Shown here: positions 36,179 through 45,716 of the stretch, piece by piece
Layout of the letters: every line of letters begins with the position of its first letter
Numbering within the stretch: position 1 is the stretch's first letter
NCBI GenBank assembly: GCA_003150235.1
Contig: QAMW01000020.1
Coordinates: 8,521-72,520, forward strand
Origin: Bacteroidales bacterium
GTDB lineage: Bacteria; Bacteroidota; Bacteroidia; Bacteroidales; Muribaculaceae
DNA length: 64,000 bases
Direction: 5' to 3'
Translations under genes and position numbers: made by a program
Notes under the pieces: generated by a model
Database searches by the model: none
The model's input: the letters and a program-made list of their open reading frames with translations, nothing else
What the model was told of the DNA's origin: nothing

Positions 36179-36694
36179 TTAGTTGGCGTAACCCATCTTT
36201 GCGAGTACCTCGTTGCTCACGTCGATACGCGGCGACGCATAGATGATATTGGCGGATGAGGCGCGGTCAAATATGCATTGATAGCCTCTCTCCTCGCTTA
36301 CTTTCTTCACGGCGTTGTAGATTTCATCCTGGATAGGCTGCATGAGGCTCTGACGCTTTTTGTAAAGCTCTCCTTCCGGACCGAAATATTTGTAGCGGAG
36401 TTCGGTCGCCTCCTTTTCCTTTGCCACAATCTCAGCCTCTTTTTTTGTCTTCTGCTCGTCGGTCAGAAACACCATGTCGCTCTGGTAGTTCTTGTACATG
36501 GTCTGCGCTTCGGTGGCTTTTGCCTCCACTTCTTTCTGCCAACGCTGGGAAATCTGGTTGAGCTGTTCATTTGCCATTTCGTATGCCGGTATGTTCTTCA
36601 GGATATACTCCATGTCGATGAGTGCGAATTTTTGTGCCGAGGCCCCGAAGGCGAATGCTATCGCCATAACGAGCGCTAATGTCAATTTTTTCAT
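36179..36694 (-). CDS. OmpH/Skp-family periplasmic chaperone
   Basis: This second Skp paralogue has 171 residues. It has a signal peptide (1-20, ASAQ cleavage), the opening KFALIDMEYILKNIPAYE, and a charged helical hairpin arm (about 45-120). It ends with YASPRIDVSNEVLAKMG, a segment typical of the C-terminal strand. It follows bamA by 73 bases, consistent with cotranscription and a joint role in outer-membrane protein assembly. Confidence 0.93.
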   Translation of the reverse strand: MKKLTLALVMAIAFAFGASAQKFALIDMEYILKNIPAYEMANEQLNQISQRWQKEVEAKATEAQTMYKNYQSDMVFLTDEQKTKKEAEIVAKEKEATELRYKYFGPEGELYKKRQSLMQPIQDEIYNAVKKVSEERGYQCIFDRASSANIIYASPRIDVSNEVLAKMGYAN

Positions 36695-36767
36695 GTTGCA
36701 GTCAATTACTTGGTTATGATTATATGACGCTTTAACAGGTAATTAGTTTAGTCGTGTTGTGAATTTT

Positions 36768-39404
36768 TTAGAATTCCTGACCGAGAATGAAGTGGAACTG
36801 GCTTCCGCCCTTCTTGCCAAATACGGTGTCGAAACCATACGCCCAGTCAATACCCATCATGCCGACCATCGGCAGATAGATACGTACACCGGCACCGGCG
36901 CTTCGCTTGAGGTCAAACGGCGAGAAATTCTTGACCTCGGTCCAGGCGTTACCCGCTTCAAGGAATGTAAGACCGTAGATTGTGGTCGACTGAGAGAGCA
37001 TGAACGGGAAGTGAAGCTCCATGCCGACACGGGCATAGGCATAACCTTCCTTTCCATAGGGGGTGAACTGTCCGTTTTCATATCCGCGCAGGGCTATGGT
37101 CTCGGTCGCATAAGTATAGGAGCCTGACATACCGTCGCCGCCGACATAGAATGTCTCAAACGGTGACTTGAGCCACTTGTTATAGCTGCCGAGCAATCCG
37201 AAGTCGGCGCGGGTCATGAACACGAGTGTCCATTTTCCGTCGGGGTCGGTGAGCGGGGTATAGGTACGTGACTTTATACGGAGTTTCCAGTACTCAATCC
37301 ATTTGTAGAGCTGCTTGCGCGACTCGGTGGTGTTTTCCTTTGAAAGCTTCTCCCAGTTTTTATGACGGCTGAATAGCGACGCCGGAGGAGTCATCTGAAG
37401 GTTGACGGAGAATGTCGAACCGCTACGGGTATAGAGCGGGTTGTCGATAGAGTTACGTGAGAGTGTCAATCCGAGTACTATGGAGTTTGACACACCGTTA
37501 TTCATATAGTAGAGGTAATCCCAGTTTTTAAGGTAATACCACTGGTAGCTCAGGTCAGCCTGGAAAGTGAAATAGTCGTCAGGCCAGCTAAGACGCTTAC
37601 CGAAACCAACGGTCACGCCTACCATCTGAAGTACTTTGTTCGGGTCGTAGGCATTCTCGTAAGAGTTCTGGTAGTAGTCGGAATAGTTGCTGCCCCAGCC
37701 ATAACCGTAACCCATGCCTCCTGTAAGGAATGGATTATACCAGTTGTTATTGTAATACGACGAGTTTATACCGGTCTGACGGGCATAGTATGCCGATACT
37801 GAGAATGAGTTAGGTCGCTTGCCTCCAAACCACGGGTCAAGGAATGAGATGGAGTAGCTCTGATAGTATTTGGCATTGGTCTGCGCACTGATAGTGAATG
37901 TCTGACCTTCTCCCTGCGGTATAAGACCCTTGTATGTGCCGGGGCGGAACAGGTTTTTGATGGAGAAGTTGGTGAATTTCAGCGCAAGTTTACCGATAAG
38001 ACCTGTCTGACCCCAACCGAATGATATCTCCACCTGGTCATTTGCCTTCGACTCAAGATTGAAGAGGATGTCGACCGTACCGTTTTCTTCGTTAGGCTCG
38101 GGGCGGATATCCATTGTCTCGGGGTCAAAGTGACCTGTCTGCGCGATTTCACGTGCCGAACGCATGAGGTCGTCTTTCTTGAACAGCTGACCGGGCTTCA
38201 CGCGCAGTTCACGGCGGATAACTTTCTCATAGAGGCGGTCGTTACCGTTGATGATTACGTTGTTGATAGTCGCCTGCGGACCTTCAAACATGCGGAGTTC
38301 GAGCGCGATAGAGTCGCCCTCGATGTTCTTTTCAATCGGCACGAGCTGATAAAAAAGATAACCGTTGTTCATATAGAGGTTTGCCACCGCGTCATCATCC
38401 TCTGTCATACGCTTGTTAAGCAATTTCTGGTTATAAACGTCGCCGGGGCGTATGTCAAGTATGCGGTCAAGCAGTTCGGTGGGATAAATCGTGTTACCCA
38501 CCCAGTCTATGTCGCTGATGTAGTATTTCTTTCCCTCCTCCAGATCGATATATACGTCGACGGTCTTGTCATCGTAAGGCACTACGCTATCTTTCAGAAT
38601 CTTGGCGTCGCGGTATCCTTTCTCGTTATATTTCTCGATTATGAGGTCAAGGTCGTTTTCAAAGTCACTCTCTACAAATTTCTTCTGACGGAAGAGATTG
38701 ACGAGCTTATTTTTCTCGTTGGTCTTCTTCATGGTACGCTGGATGGCGTTGTCGCTCATCACCTCATTACCCGAAATGTATATTTTGTGTACTTTTACCT
38801 TGTTATGCTTGTCGACTATGATATTCACTATGTTTTCGTTGGGGGCTGACAGGTCTTCAACCTGGTCGATTCTTACGGTAGCGTTACCGAAACCTTTGTC
38901 AGCGAAAAACTTCTTTATGATAGCTACCGCACGGTTCACCAGGTTAGGGGTAATCTGGTTTCCTTTCATCAGCTGAAGGCGCTCTTCGAGGTCTTTTTTC
39001 TCACCGTTGCTCACACCATAGTAATTTATCGCGGATATGCGCGGCTGCGGTTTAAGTGCATATTCCAGCCATGCCTTGTCGCCCGCTATCTTCTCGACTT
39101 TTATCTGGATGGTGGAGAAAAGACGCTGACGTGCCAGACGCTTTGCCGCATTTGTGATTTCCGGACCCGGTATCTCGATACGGTCACCCACATTAAGACC
39201 TGTGTACCCGATTACGATATAATCCTCATAATTCGGCACTCCCGTCACTTTGATACCCGCAATCTGGTAAGTTTTCGGCATACCTGAATAGATGACTGTC
39301 GGGTTATATATTGTGTCGACCGGCTCGTCGCCGAGCGATTTCACCTGGGCGGAGAGACACATACCAAACATGGTTGTGAGTATGAATAGCAGTCTTAAAC
39401 GCAT
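36768..39404 (-). CDS. bamA: Outer membrane protein assembly factor BamA
   Basis: BamA inserts beta-barrel proteins into the outer membrane. The 878-residue product has a signal peptide (about 1-19), POTRA domains (about 45-450, with features such as INNVIINGNDRLYEKVIRRE), and a C-terminal 16-strand barrel (about 460-878) ending GQEF with terminal Phe. The barrel has a loop rich in Tyr, Asn and Gly near 555-620. Gene order uppS-bamA-skp-skp is the common Bacteroidales arrangement. It lies 36 bases after uppS. Confidence 0.95.
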   Translation of the reverse strand: MRLRLLFILTTMFGMCLSAQVKSLGDEPVDTIYNPTVIYSGMPKTYQIAGIKVTGVPNYEDYIVIGYTGLNVGDRIEIPGPEITNAAKRLARQRLFSTIQIKVEKIAGDKAWLEYALKPQPRISAINYYGVSNGEKKDLEERLQLMKGNQITPNLVNRAVAIIKKFFADKGFGNATVRIDQVEDLSAPNENIVNIIVDKHNKVKVHKIYISGNEVMSDNAIQRTMKKTNEKNKLVNLFRQKKFVESDFENDLDLIIEKYNEKGYRDAKILKDSVVPYDDKTVDVYIDLEEGKKYYISDIDWVGNTIYPTELLDRILDIRPGDVYNQKLLNKRMTEDDDAVANLYMNNGYLFYQLVPIEKNIEGDSIALELRMFEGPQATINNVIINGNDRLYEKVIRRELRVKPGQLFKKDDLMRSAREIAQTGHFDPETMDIRPEPNEENGTVDILFNLESKANDQVEISFGWGQTGLIGKLALKFTNFSIKNLFRPGTYKGLIPQGEGQTFTISAQTNAKYYQSYSISFLDPWFGGKRPNSFSVSAYYARQTGINSSYYNNNWYNPFLTGGMGYGYGWGSNYSDYYQNSYENAYDPNKVLQMVGVTVGFGKRLSWPDDYFTFQADLSYQWYYLKNWDYLYYMNNGVSNSIVLGLTLSRNSIDNPLYTRSGSTFSVNLQMTPPASLFSRHKNWEKLSKENTTESRKQLYKWIEYWKLRIKSRTYTPLTDPDGKWTLVFMTRADFGLLGSYNKWLKSPFETFYVGGDGMSGSYTYATETIALRGYENGQFTPYGKEGYAYARVGMELHFPFMLSQSTTIYGLTFLEAGNAWTEVKNFSPFDLKRSAGAGVRIYLPMVGMMGIDWAYGFDTVFGKKGGSQFHFILGQEF

Positions 39405-39440
39405 AATCTGATGTGATATATATATAATGAGGGGTGTTGC

Positions 39441-40202
39441 TTATTTTTGGTTGTCGTTAAGTTGTTCGCTCGTAAGTCCGAAACGCCGTTCCCTTCCCTG
39501 AAACTGAAGGACTGCGCGACAGAAATCTTCCTTGCTGAAATCAGGCCAGAAAGTAGAGGTCACGTATATTTCGGAATAGGCTATCTGCCAGAGCAGGAAG
39601 TTGCTTACGCGGAAATCACCTCCTGTGCGGATAAGAAGGTCAGGGTCGGGGATACCTGCCGTGGAGAGATTATCGCTCACTGTCGCGGGGGTGATGTCGT
39701 CGATGGCGATTTTACCTTCCTTCACGTCGGCGGCTATGCGCTTGACAGCCTCGGTTATCTCCCAGCGCGATGAATAGCTTATGGCGAGAATGAGAGTCAG
39801 ACCGGTACAGTGTGACGTGTCGTCGATACACTTGCAAAGGCGGTCGTAAGCAAATTTCGGCATACGGCTGAAATCGCCTATCATCGTGAGCCTTACATTG
39901 TTTTTTATAAGGTCGGCTGTCTCGCGCTCGATTGCAATCACTATAAGGTGCATCAGGGCATCCACCTCAGCCTGGGGGCGATTCCAGTTTTCGGTGGAGA
40001 AAGTATATAAGGTAAGGTAGCCTATGCCAAGCTCGGAGGCAATTTCGGTGATTTTTCTTACCGTGTTGACTCCTTCCACATGACCTTCCGACCTGTCAAG
40101 GTTACGCGCTTTCGCCCATCGTCCGTTGCCATCCATTATGATTGCCACGTGACGGGGAAGTCTGTCGGGGTCTATTTCGTTGATAAGTGACATATCGGTC
40201 AT
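39441..40202 (-). CDS. uppS: Isoprenyl transferase (undecaprenyl diphosphate synthase)
   Basis: UppS condenses isopentenyl diphosphate into the C55 lipid carrier for peptidoglycan and glycans. The 253-residue product has the catalytic Asp24 in IIMDGNGRWA, the SxxNWxRP segment (FSTENWNRP), and the C-terminal IRTGGDFRVSNFLLWQ and TFWPDF motifs. Its ATG lies 1 base after the stop codon of the upstream gene, so translation is probably coupled. Confidence 0.96.
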   Translation of the reverse strand: MTDMSLINEIDPDRLPRHVAIIMDGNGRWAKARNLDRSEGHVEGVNTVRKITEIASELGIGYLTLYTFSTENWNRPQAEVDALMHLIVIAIERETADLIKNNVRLTMIGDFSRMPKFAYDRLCKCIDDTSHCTGLTLILAISYSSRWEITEAVKRIAADVKEGKIAIDDITPATVSDNLSTAGIPDPDLLIRTGGDFRVSNFLLWQIAYSEIYVTSTFWPDFSKEDFCRAVLQFQGRERRFGLTSEQLNDNQK

Positions 40203-40203
40203 T

Positions 40204-40890
40204 TTAGTCTACATAAAAACAGTTTTTGCATCGCTCTCCAAATTCATAGCTTATCGAGAACATGATGAGCGAGTACCAGTCGGTATTTTTTAAAAATGAG
40301 CTTTTGATGCCGTAAAGGTCATCAAGCACAGGTCCGTCGACATTGTCGCCGAATACCTTTGTCATGCTCCATTCCAGTCCGAGATTTATACGCGGTGACA
40401 CCTTGTATCGCATGCCTACGCCCATCGGGATGTTCATAGCCACATGAGTGCCTTCAGCCGACGCCATTGTCACGCCTGCACCGAGCGACAGATATGGAGT
40501 CCACCGGCGCAGTTTGCGGTATGACTCGCCGATGCCGTAGTTAAAGAAATTGAATTCGATTCTTGCACCGAGGTCATATACGGTCGATGTGAACTCGTAG
40601 GTCTGACCGCCGGGATATACATTTTCCATGTCGGCGCTGTTTCCGCTCAGTCCCGCGTAAGTGAACATGCCCTTGACAGCCCAGCGTGTATTGATGAGGT
40701 AGCGGAATGATGCCCCTGCAGCAAAACCGGGATGGCTCATGAGGTTTGACGTGTTTGCATCACCCAGATATCCGCTTACACCGAGCGAGGCACCTATGTC
40801 AAACTTATAGGCTGCTTCCTGCGATGCGGCTCTGTGGGGTAATACAACTGACAGCATTGCGATAGTGAGCGTTACAGCTAAGAGTCTCAT
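40204..40890 (-). CDS. DUF6089-like outer membrane beta-barrel protein
   Basis: This 228-residue secreted protein has a signal peptide (about 1-24, ending ASQ). Repeated amphipathic strands with aromatic residues, glycine-rich turns and a final FSISYEFGERCK are consistent with an eight-stranded barrel. The sequence and the place between a DUF6242-type gene and uppS fit the family called DUF6089 in Bacteroidales (recognised from context and pattern, not by search). The start at 40890 overlaps the upstream stop as ATGA. Its role is unknown, perhaps envelope related. Confidence 0.75.
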   Translation of the reverse strand: MRLLAVTLTIAMLSVVLPHRAASQEAAYKFDIGASLGVSGYLGDANTSNLMSHPGFAAGASFRYLINTRWAVKGMFTYAGLSGNSADMENVYPGGQTYEFTSTVYDLGARIEFNFFNYGIGESYRKLRRWTPYLSLGAGVTMASAEGTHVAMNIPMGVGMRYKVSPRINLGLEWSMTKVFGDNVDGPVLDDLYGIKSSFLKNTDWYSLIMFSISYEFGERCKNCFYVD

Positions 40891-42425
40891 ATCAGCGGCT
40901 TGAATGTGAGCCGGTTGATTACACCCCTCCATACCTGCGGGTTCAGTGAGCCGGAAGCATTGTCACCGCCATATAGATATATGTAAGGACATTCCCAGGT
41001 GGTGACAGGTGTCACGGCGCGGCTGCCGTCGGTCACCGGTGTGAGCCAGGCGGGAATGGCGGGGGATGCCATTTCATTCCATCCGAGGGCTGAGCTGCGG
41101 CTTCCAAGCTCGGATGCCCACACTATCGCGTCGGCATTATAAAATGCCGGGATATATGACGGGAACTGCATCAGCCGGTCGGCGCGCTCCCAGGTTATGC
41201 CCATGTCGCGCGACACATAGACGTAGTTTGATACATTGCCATCGGCGAGCCTGCCTCCGGTGGCAAACAAGGTGAACAGTTTTGTAACTCTCCAGCTTTT
41301 CTTTGCCTTGCGGTAAGTGAAATAGGGGAAAAGCGACATGCCTTCCTTCGCCCTGTCTATCGGGGTCTCGCTGATTTTAGCCCATTTCGAGCCGTCGTAG
41401 CTCCATGTGGCTCCGGTGAGATTGCCGTTGGCGATTCGTCCTCCGGTGAATATTGCCTGGGGACCGTCGGCCCATTTAGACCCTTCCATAAGGAGAAGGT
41501 CGCTTGTGCCCGATACGGGGCAGTCAGCGGCAACTTTTACAGAGGTGCCGTTGTCGGGATAGGTAGTGTAGAAGTAATCGTCGCCGGTCTTTTTCACTCC
41601 AAGTATCTGTGACTCGTATGCGCCGTATATATGGCTCCATGTCTCGCCGGTGGCTGTCCATGCGGTGCCGTCGGTCGAGGTGTACATCTTCCCGTCGTTG
41701 TCAAGGGCGAAGAATGCCGCGTCGTTTGACACTATCGAACGCAGGTTGAGACCTTCCGGAAGTGTTGCCGTAGCGGTAAGTGCCATCGGCTCGATCGGGT
41801 CATCCATGACTGCTATGCGGCAGCTGCCGTCAGCACTTTGCAGGAAAGTGTACACTTTCTCTCCGTGGAGTATAGTGCGCTGCTTTTCGGGATTTCCGGG
41901 AAGCTGCTGCCACGCGATGCGGTCCCACACGAGGGAGTCGCTCTTTACCTTGTGTACGTTGACCCTGATGCTGTATTGCTGGGTGTACTGCTCGTTGAGC
42001 GATGTCACGCGGGCAATCACGCCGCCGGCACTGAAGTCAATGCTGTCACGCATCGACGAGCTGTAAGTGATGGTGGTGTCCTTCATCACGGAACTGTTAC
42101 GTATCAGAATCTCAATCTTTGAGCTTCCCGATGTACCGATATTGGGAATCAGTTTGGTGATGTCAGTACCGTAGGGGAGAGAGTCGGCATTGAAAATTCT
42201 GCCGGTTTCCAGGTCGATTGTGAAAAATATTGAGTCAAGATCTGCCAAAACCTTGCTGTTTGCCTTCAAGTTGAATGATGTAATCGCCGTACTTGAATAC
42301 ATTGTCTCCGAAGTGTAACCCGTGTCTTCGGTCACGTAACCGCTGCCGGAGTTATCGTTACAGGCAGTCATGCCCGCTGCCATAGCCAATGCGATGGAAA
42401 TGTACGACCCGAATCTCTTTATCAT
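40887..42425 (-). CDS. DUF6242-like lipoprotein
   Basis: This 512-residue lipoprotein has Cys22 followed by Asn-Asp-Asn. An N-terminal Ig-like part (about 45-165) is followed by a repetitive beta-rich part (about 170-505) with many Trp and TSTDGTAWTATGE-like strands, suggesting a propeller of sialidase/photosystem-assembly type. The match to DUF6242 is from gene order and overall pattern. It appears to head the minus-strand envelope cluster, with a promoter at 42455. Function is unknown. Confidence 0.72.
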   Translation of the reverse strand: MIKRFGSYISIALAMAAGMTACNDNSGSGYVTEDTGYTSETMYSSTAITSFNLKANSKVLADLDSIFFTIDLETGRIFNADSLPYGTDITKLIPNIGTSGSSKIEILIRNSSVMKDTTITYSSSMRDSIDFSAGGVIARVTSLNEQYTQQYSIRVNVHKVKSDSLVWDRIAWQQLPGNPEKQRTILHGEKVYTFLQSADGSCRIAVMDDPIEPMALTATATLPEGLNLRSIVSNDAAFFALDNDGKMYTSTDGTAWTATGETWSHIYGAYESQILGVKKTGDDYFYTTYPDNGTSVKVAADCPVSGTSDLLLMEGSKWADGPQAIFTGGRIANGNLTGATWSYDGSKWAKISETPIDRAKEGMSLFPYFTYRKAKKSWRVTKLFTLFATGGRLADGNVSNYVYVSRDMGITWERADRLMQFPSYIPAFYNADAIVWASELGSRSSALGWNEMASPAIPAWLTPVTDGSRAVTPVTTWECPYIYLYGGDNASGSLNPQVWRGVINRLTFKPLI

Positions 42426-42454
42426 ATATTATGTAGACGTTAATTTTCAAACTG

Positions 42455-42462
42455 CAAATTTA
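42455..42462 (-). promoter_or_regulatory. -7 box of the envelope cluster
   Basis: On the minus strand TAAATTTG exactly matches the Bacteroides -7 consensus, about 30 bases upstream of the lipoprotein start at 42425. Confidence 0.6.
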
Positions 42463-42540
42463 GCAACATTTTCCTTATTTCCCTAAAACCTCTCCGTAAT
42501 TGTAATTATTTAGAAGGTTATTGACGCTTTTTATGGCTTT

Positions 42541-43542
42541 TTAACGCCATAGGAAGGGATTGTTGCTGAAATAGTAGAGATGATTGTTGCCGATTGTTAA
42601 ATCCCGGTCGGGCATTCTTCCCAATGTCGGGGCTTCCACTCCATCTCCGAGTGAGAAAGGGGCGGTCTCTATGCGCGCCATATCCCATAGCCCGCTCTCT
42701 ATAAACGATTTTAGCAGGCTCGCTCCCCCTTCGACAAGCACTGATGTAATGCCTTGTGAAAAGAGCAGCGAGAGATATTCCTTTATTGATTCGGCATTTG
42801 CCGCACCGGAGAAGACGAGGGTTTCCCGGCTGCCGTCAAGGAGCCTGCAACCTGCGGGCGGATTGCCCGCGATTACCGGTCGCGGGTTTCTGCCATGCCA
42901 TTCGCGCACGTCGAGCGAAGGGTTGTCAGCCTTTACCGTGCCGCTTCCGGTCATGATGGCATCGTGGAGTGAACGGAGCCTGTGAGTGAGCGCTTTGGTG
43001 ACGGGGGTGGAGAAGAGCGCCGGGGTTTCTTCGGCGGTGCGGATACGGTCGATGTATCCGTCGCGGCTCTGTGCCCATTTCAGTGTCACCCAGGGTCGGC
43101 GCAGGGTGTGTGCGGTCATGAATACCGGATTGATTTCGCGACATTCTTTCTCCAGTACTCCGGTCACGACCTCAACCCCGGCATCACGCAACATCTTTAT
43201 GCCTCTGCCGCTTACCTTTTCGTTAGGGTCGGTCGAGCCTACGACCACACGCGGTATGCCGCTGTCGATTATGAGTTTAGAGCATGGGGGAGTCTTGCCG
43301 TAATGAGAACAAGGCTCGAGAGTGACATATATGGTGGAGTCTTTAAGAAGCGACTTGTCTATGACCGAGGCAACCGCGTTGACCTCGGCGTGACCCTCCC
43401 CGCAGCGGCGGTGGTAGCCTTCGCCTATGATTTTGCCGTCATTGACTATCACGGCACCTACCATAGGATTTGGCGACGTGTTGCCGAGTCCATGTTTCGC
43501 AAGCTCGATGGCACGTCTCATAAATCGTTGGTCTATATTCAT
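42541..43542 (-). CDS. ribD: Bifunctional riboflavin biosynthesis deaminase/reductase
   Basis: RibD deaminates and then reduces the pyrimidine intermediate of riboflavin synthesis. The 333-residue product has an N-terminal cytidine-deaminase-like domain with zinc ligands His51 (GHAEVNAV, with Glu53 catalytic), Cys77 and Cys87 (PCSHYGKTPPC). A C-terminal reductase domain (about 150-333) carries GGASLLKSFIESGL. It is divergent from prmC with 45 bases between the starts. No clear promoter was seen for it on the minus strand. Confidence 0.95.
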   Translation of the reverse strand: MNIDQRFMRRAIELAKHGLGNTSPNPMVGAVIVNDGKIIGEGYHRRCGEGHAEVNAVASVIDKSLLKDSTIYVTLEPCSHYGKTPPCSKLIIDSGIPRVVVGSTDPNEKVSGRGIKMLRDAGVEVVTGVLEKECREINPVFMTAHTLRRPWVTLKWAQSRDGYIDRIRTAEETPALFSTPVTKALTHRLRSLHDAIMTGSGTVKADNPSLDVREWHGRNPRPVIAGNPPAGCRLLDGSRETLVFSGAANAESIKEYLSLLFSQGITSVLVEGGASLLKSFIESGLWDMARIETAPFSLGDGVEAPTLGRMPDRDLTIGNNHLYYFSNNPFLWR

Positions 43543-43574
43543 CGGTAAAGTTTTTATTGTTGGATAAAAGTAGC

Positions 43575-43582
43575 TAAATTTG
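43575..43582 (+). promoter_or_regulatory. -7 box of prmC-recX-comF
   Basis: TAAATTTG is an exact consensus match ending only 5 bases before the prmC ATG at 43588, which implies a leaderless or nearly leaderless transcript. Confidence 0.55.
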
Positions 43583-43587
43583 CCGAT

Positions 43588-44463
43588 ATGACAAGTGACA
43601 TTAAGCTAAAAGATTTTATATCGGGTGTAAAGCGGCGGCTTGCAGCCGTTTATCCCGATGGTGAGGCAGATGCCATGACACGTATGATAGTCGAGGATCT
43701 GCTTCATTATACGCCGGTCGACGCGGTGTTGAAGCGTGACGTCCCGGTGTCAGATTTTATTCAGTCACGCGCCGAGGCGGTTGTTGAGCGTTTGCTCCGC
43801 CATGAGCCTATACAATATATATTCGGCAAGGCATCATTCTGCGGGCTTGAATTGAAGGTCACGCCTGCCGTATTGATACCGCGCCCCGAGACTGCGGGAC
43901 TCGTCGACATGATAGTGAAAGAGTGGGGTGACCGCCCCGACCTGCGTGTGATGGACTTCTGTACCGGTTCGGGCTGTATAGCGGTGGCTCTTGCGCGCAG
44001 GCTGAAATTTCCGGTAGTGGATGCAGTGGATATCTCCACCGATGCGCTCACAGTGGCACGTGAAAATGCGGCATCGCTTAAAGTGAAGGTGAATTTCATT
44101 CATGAGGATGTATTGCGACTTGCACCTCCCGCTGTGCCGGAATATGATATAATAGTGAGCAATCCTCCTTACATCACTGAGCATGAACGCGGTGCAATGG
44201 ATGCTAATGTGCTTGATTATGAGCCGGGGCTCGCGCTCTTTGTCCCCGACAGCGACCCTTTACGCTTCTATAAGCCGATTGGTGCCTATGCTGTAAAAGC
44301 GTTGACTTCCGGCGGCAAACTTTATTTCGAGATTAATCCGGACTATGCGGAGGCAATCACGCAGATGCTCGTGAGTGTCGGGTTCAAGGATGTTGTGACA
44401 GAAGCCGACATGTATGGGCGGCAACGGTTCATAATAGCGGTGTCGCCTCGTGACTATGATTAG
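43588..44463 (+). CDS. prmC: Peptide chain release factor N5-glutamine methyltransferase
   Basis: PrmC methylates the GGQ glutamine of release factors. The 291-residue product has the N-terminal helical release-factor-binding domain (about 1-85). A Rossmann methyltransferase domain follows, with the SAM motif VMDFCTGSGCIAVALA (about 121-136) and the catalytic NPPY at 192-195. Its stop codon overlaps the recX start by 8 bases. Confidence 0.93.
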   Translation: MTSDIKLKDFISGVKRRLAAVYPDGEADAMTRMIVEDLLHYTPVDAVLKRDVPVSDFIQSRAEAVVERLLRHEPIQYIFGKASFCGLELKVTPAVLIPRPETAGLVDMIVKEWGDRPDLRVMDFCTGSGCIAVALARRLKFPVVDAVDISTDALTVARENAASLKVKVNFIHEDVLRLAPPAVPEYDIIVSNPPYITEHERGAMDANVLDYEPGLALFVPDSDPLRFYKPIGAYAVKALTSGGKLYFEINPDYAEAITQMLVSVGFKDVVTEADMYGRQRFIIAVSPRDYD

Positions 44464-44956
44464 GAAAAAGCAGATTACAGCCGATGAGGCGCTTGTGCGT
44501 CTCGAACTGCTCTGCGCGAGGTCGGAGCAATGTACGTTTGAGGTAACGCAAAAACTGCTCCGGTGGGGCATATCTTCGTCTGACCGCGAGCGTATCGTGG
44601 ATTCACTTGTCGACCGCCGTTTTGTCGACGACTCGCGTTACGCATCGGCTTACGCCCGCAGCAAATTTCTGTTCAGCCGTTGGGGCAGGAAAAAAATAAG
44701 GATGGGGCTTGCCGCCAAGCGCGTGGCGCGCCCGCTTATCGATGAAGCCGTGGCATCGGCTACCGAAGGTGAAGCATACACGGATACATTGCGCGCGTTG
44801 ATGCGCTCCAAGGCGCGTCAGATGGACCGCCCTCTATGCCGGGAAGATGCTCTTAAAGTGTGCCGCTTTGCCATGCAACGCGGCTTTGAGTGGGAATACG
44901 TGTCGGGTGTGCTCGACGAATTGCGCCGGGGAGAGTATGGTGACGACGATAATTGA
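44456..44956 (+). CDS. recX: Regulatory protein RecX
   Basis: RecX modulates RecA filaments. The 166-residue product is a helical repeat protein. It contains typical features such as LLRWGISSSDRERIVDSLVDRRFVDDSRYA and the basic KKIRMGLAAKRV. I placed the start at 44456 (ATGATTAG overlapping the prmC stop); an earlier ATG at 44450 is also in frame. It overlaps the comF gene by 20 bases. Confidence 0.85.
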   Translation: MIRKKQITADEALVRLELLCARSEQCTFEVTQKLLRWGISSSDRERIVDSLVDRRFVDDSRYASAYARSKFLFSRWGRKKIRMGLAAKRVARPLIDEAVASATEGEAYTDTLRALMRSKARQMDRPLCREDALKVCRFAMQRGFEWEYVSGVLDELRRGEYGDDDN

Positions 44957-45638
44957 CCGGCTGCTTGACCTGATATACCCGCGTGTGTGCGAGGTGTGTG
45001 GTCGCTCGCTTTTTCGTGAAGAGGAGGTGATGTGTCTGCATTGCGCCTACGACCTTCCGCGCACCAATGTGCATCGCGACAGTTTCAATATGATTCATCG
45101 CCGGCTCGCCACGGTCGCCACGCCGATTGAACGCGCCGCCGGATATTTCCATTATTACCGGGAGGGAGTCTACAACGATATCATACACCGTGCGAAATAT
45201 CAGGGTCGCCCTGTATTGATGAAATCTATGGGGGAGCGTTTTGCACGGGAGATTGCCCCCGACGGATTCTTTGACGGTATCGACCTCATACTTCCTGTGC
45301 CGCTTCATTGGATGAAGATGATACGCCGGGGTTATAATCAGAGCCGATATCTTGCAGAAGGCATCGGGAAGGTCACAGGGTTGCCTGTGGGGAACCATCT
45401 TGTCGCAAGACGCGGACATTCCACACAGACATCACGGACTGATTTCAGCCGGTGGCTCAACGCGCAGTCGGTCTATGCAGTGCGTGATGCCGGTGAACTC
45501 GCCGGAAAGCATATCCTTGTCACTGATGACGTAATCACTACCGGAGCCACTATGATAGCCTGTTGCAATGCCATTATTTCCGCCGTGCCCGATGCCAAAG
45601 TGTCGGTACTTTCACTTGGTGTAGCCCACATGAGCTGA
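44937..45638 (+). CDS. comF: ComF-family phosphoribosyltransferase-like protein
   Basis: ComF proteins are linked to DNA uptake or fork restart in other bacteria. The 233-residue product begins with a zinc-ribbon-like Cys18-x2-Cys21 and Cys33-x2-Cys36. It has a phosphoribosyltransferase domain with the PRPP loop HILVTDDVITTGAT near residues 190-205. RRGYNQSRYLAEGI, typical of the family, is present. I chose the start at 44937, preceded by a purine-rich GGGAGAG, rather than the longer frame from 44847, whose extra residues look like a recX shadow. Confidence 0.88.
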   Translation: MVTTIIDRLLDLIYPRVCEVCGRSLFREEEVMCLHCAYDLPRTNVHRDSFNMIHRRLATVATPIERAAGYFHYYREGVYNDIIHRAKYQGRPVLMKSMGERFAREIAPDGFFDGIDLILPVPLHWMKMIRRGYNQSRYLAEGIGKVTGLPVGNHLVARRGHSTQTSRTDFSRWLNAQSVYAVRDAGELAGKHILVTDDVITTGATMIACCNAIISAVPDAKVSVLSLGVAHMS

Positions 45639-45668
45639 GATATTTGCACGATATAGAAACTTTATCAG

Positions 45669-45682
45669 TTGTTAAATGTTAT
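45669..45682 (+). promoter_or_regulatory. Candidate shared operator upstream of glpA
   Basis: TTGTTAAATGTTAT lies about 77 bases upstream of glpA. It closely resembles TTGTTACAATGTTAT at 52698, upstream of glpT (one extra base). A regulator common to both transcription units could bind here. The evidence is two instances only. Confidence 0.3.
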
Positions 45683-45716
45683 TATCACAGGGGTCATCTA
45701 TAGCCCTTGCGACAGA

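Noticed and set aside
44847..44936. Upstream extension of the comF reading frame
   Set aside because: The extra 30 residues overlap recX in another frame and do not look like ComF; the ATG at 44937 has a purine-rich site before it.
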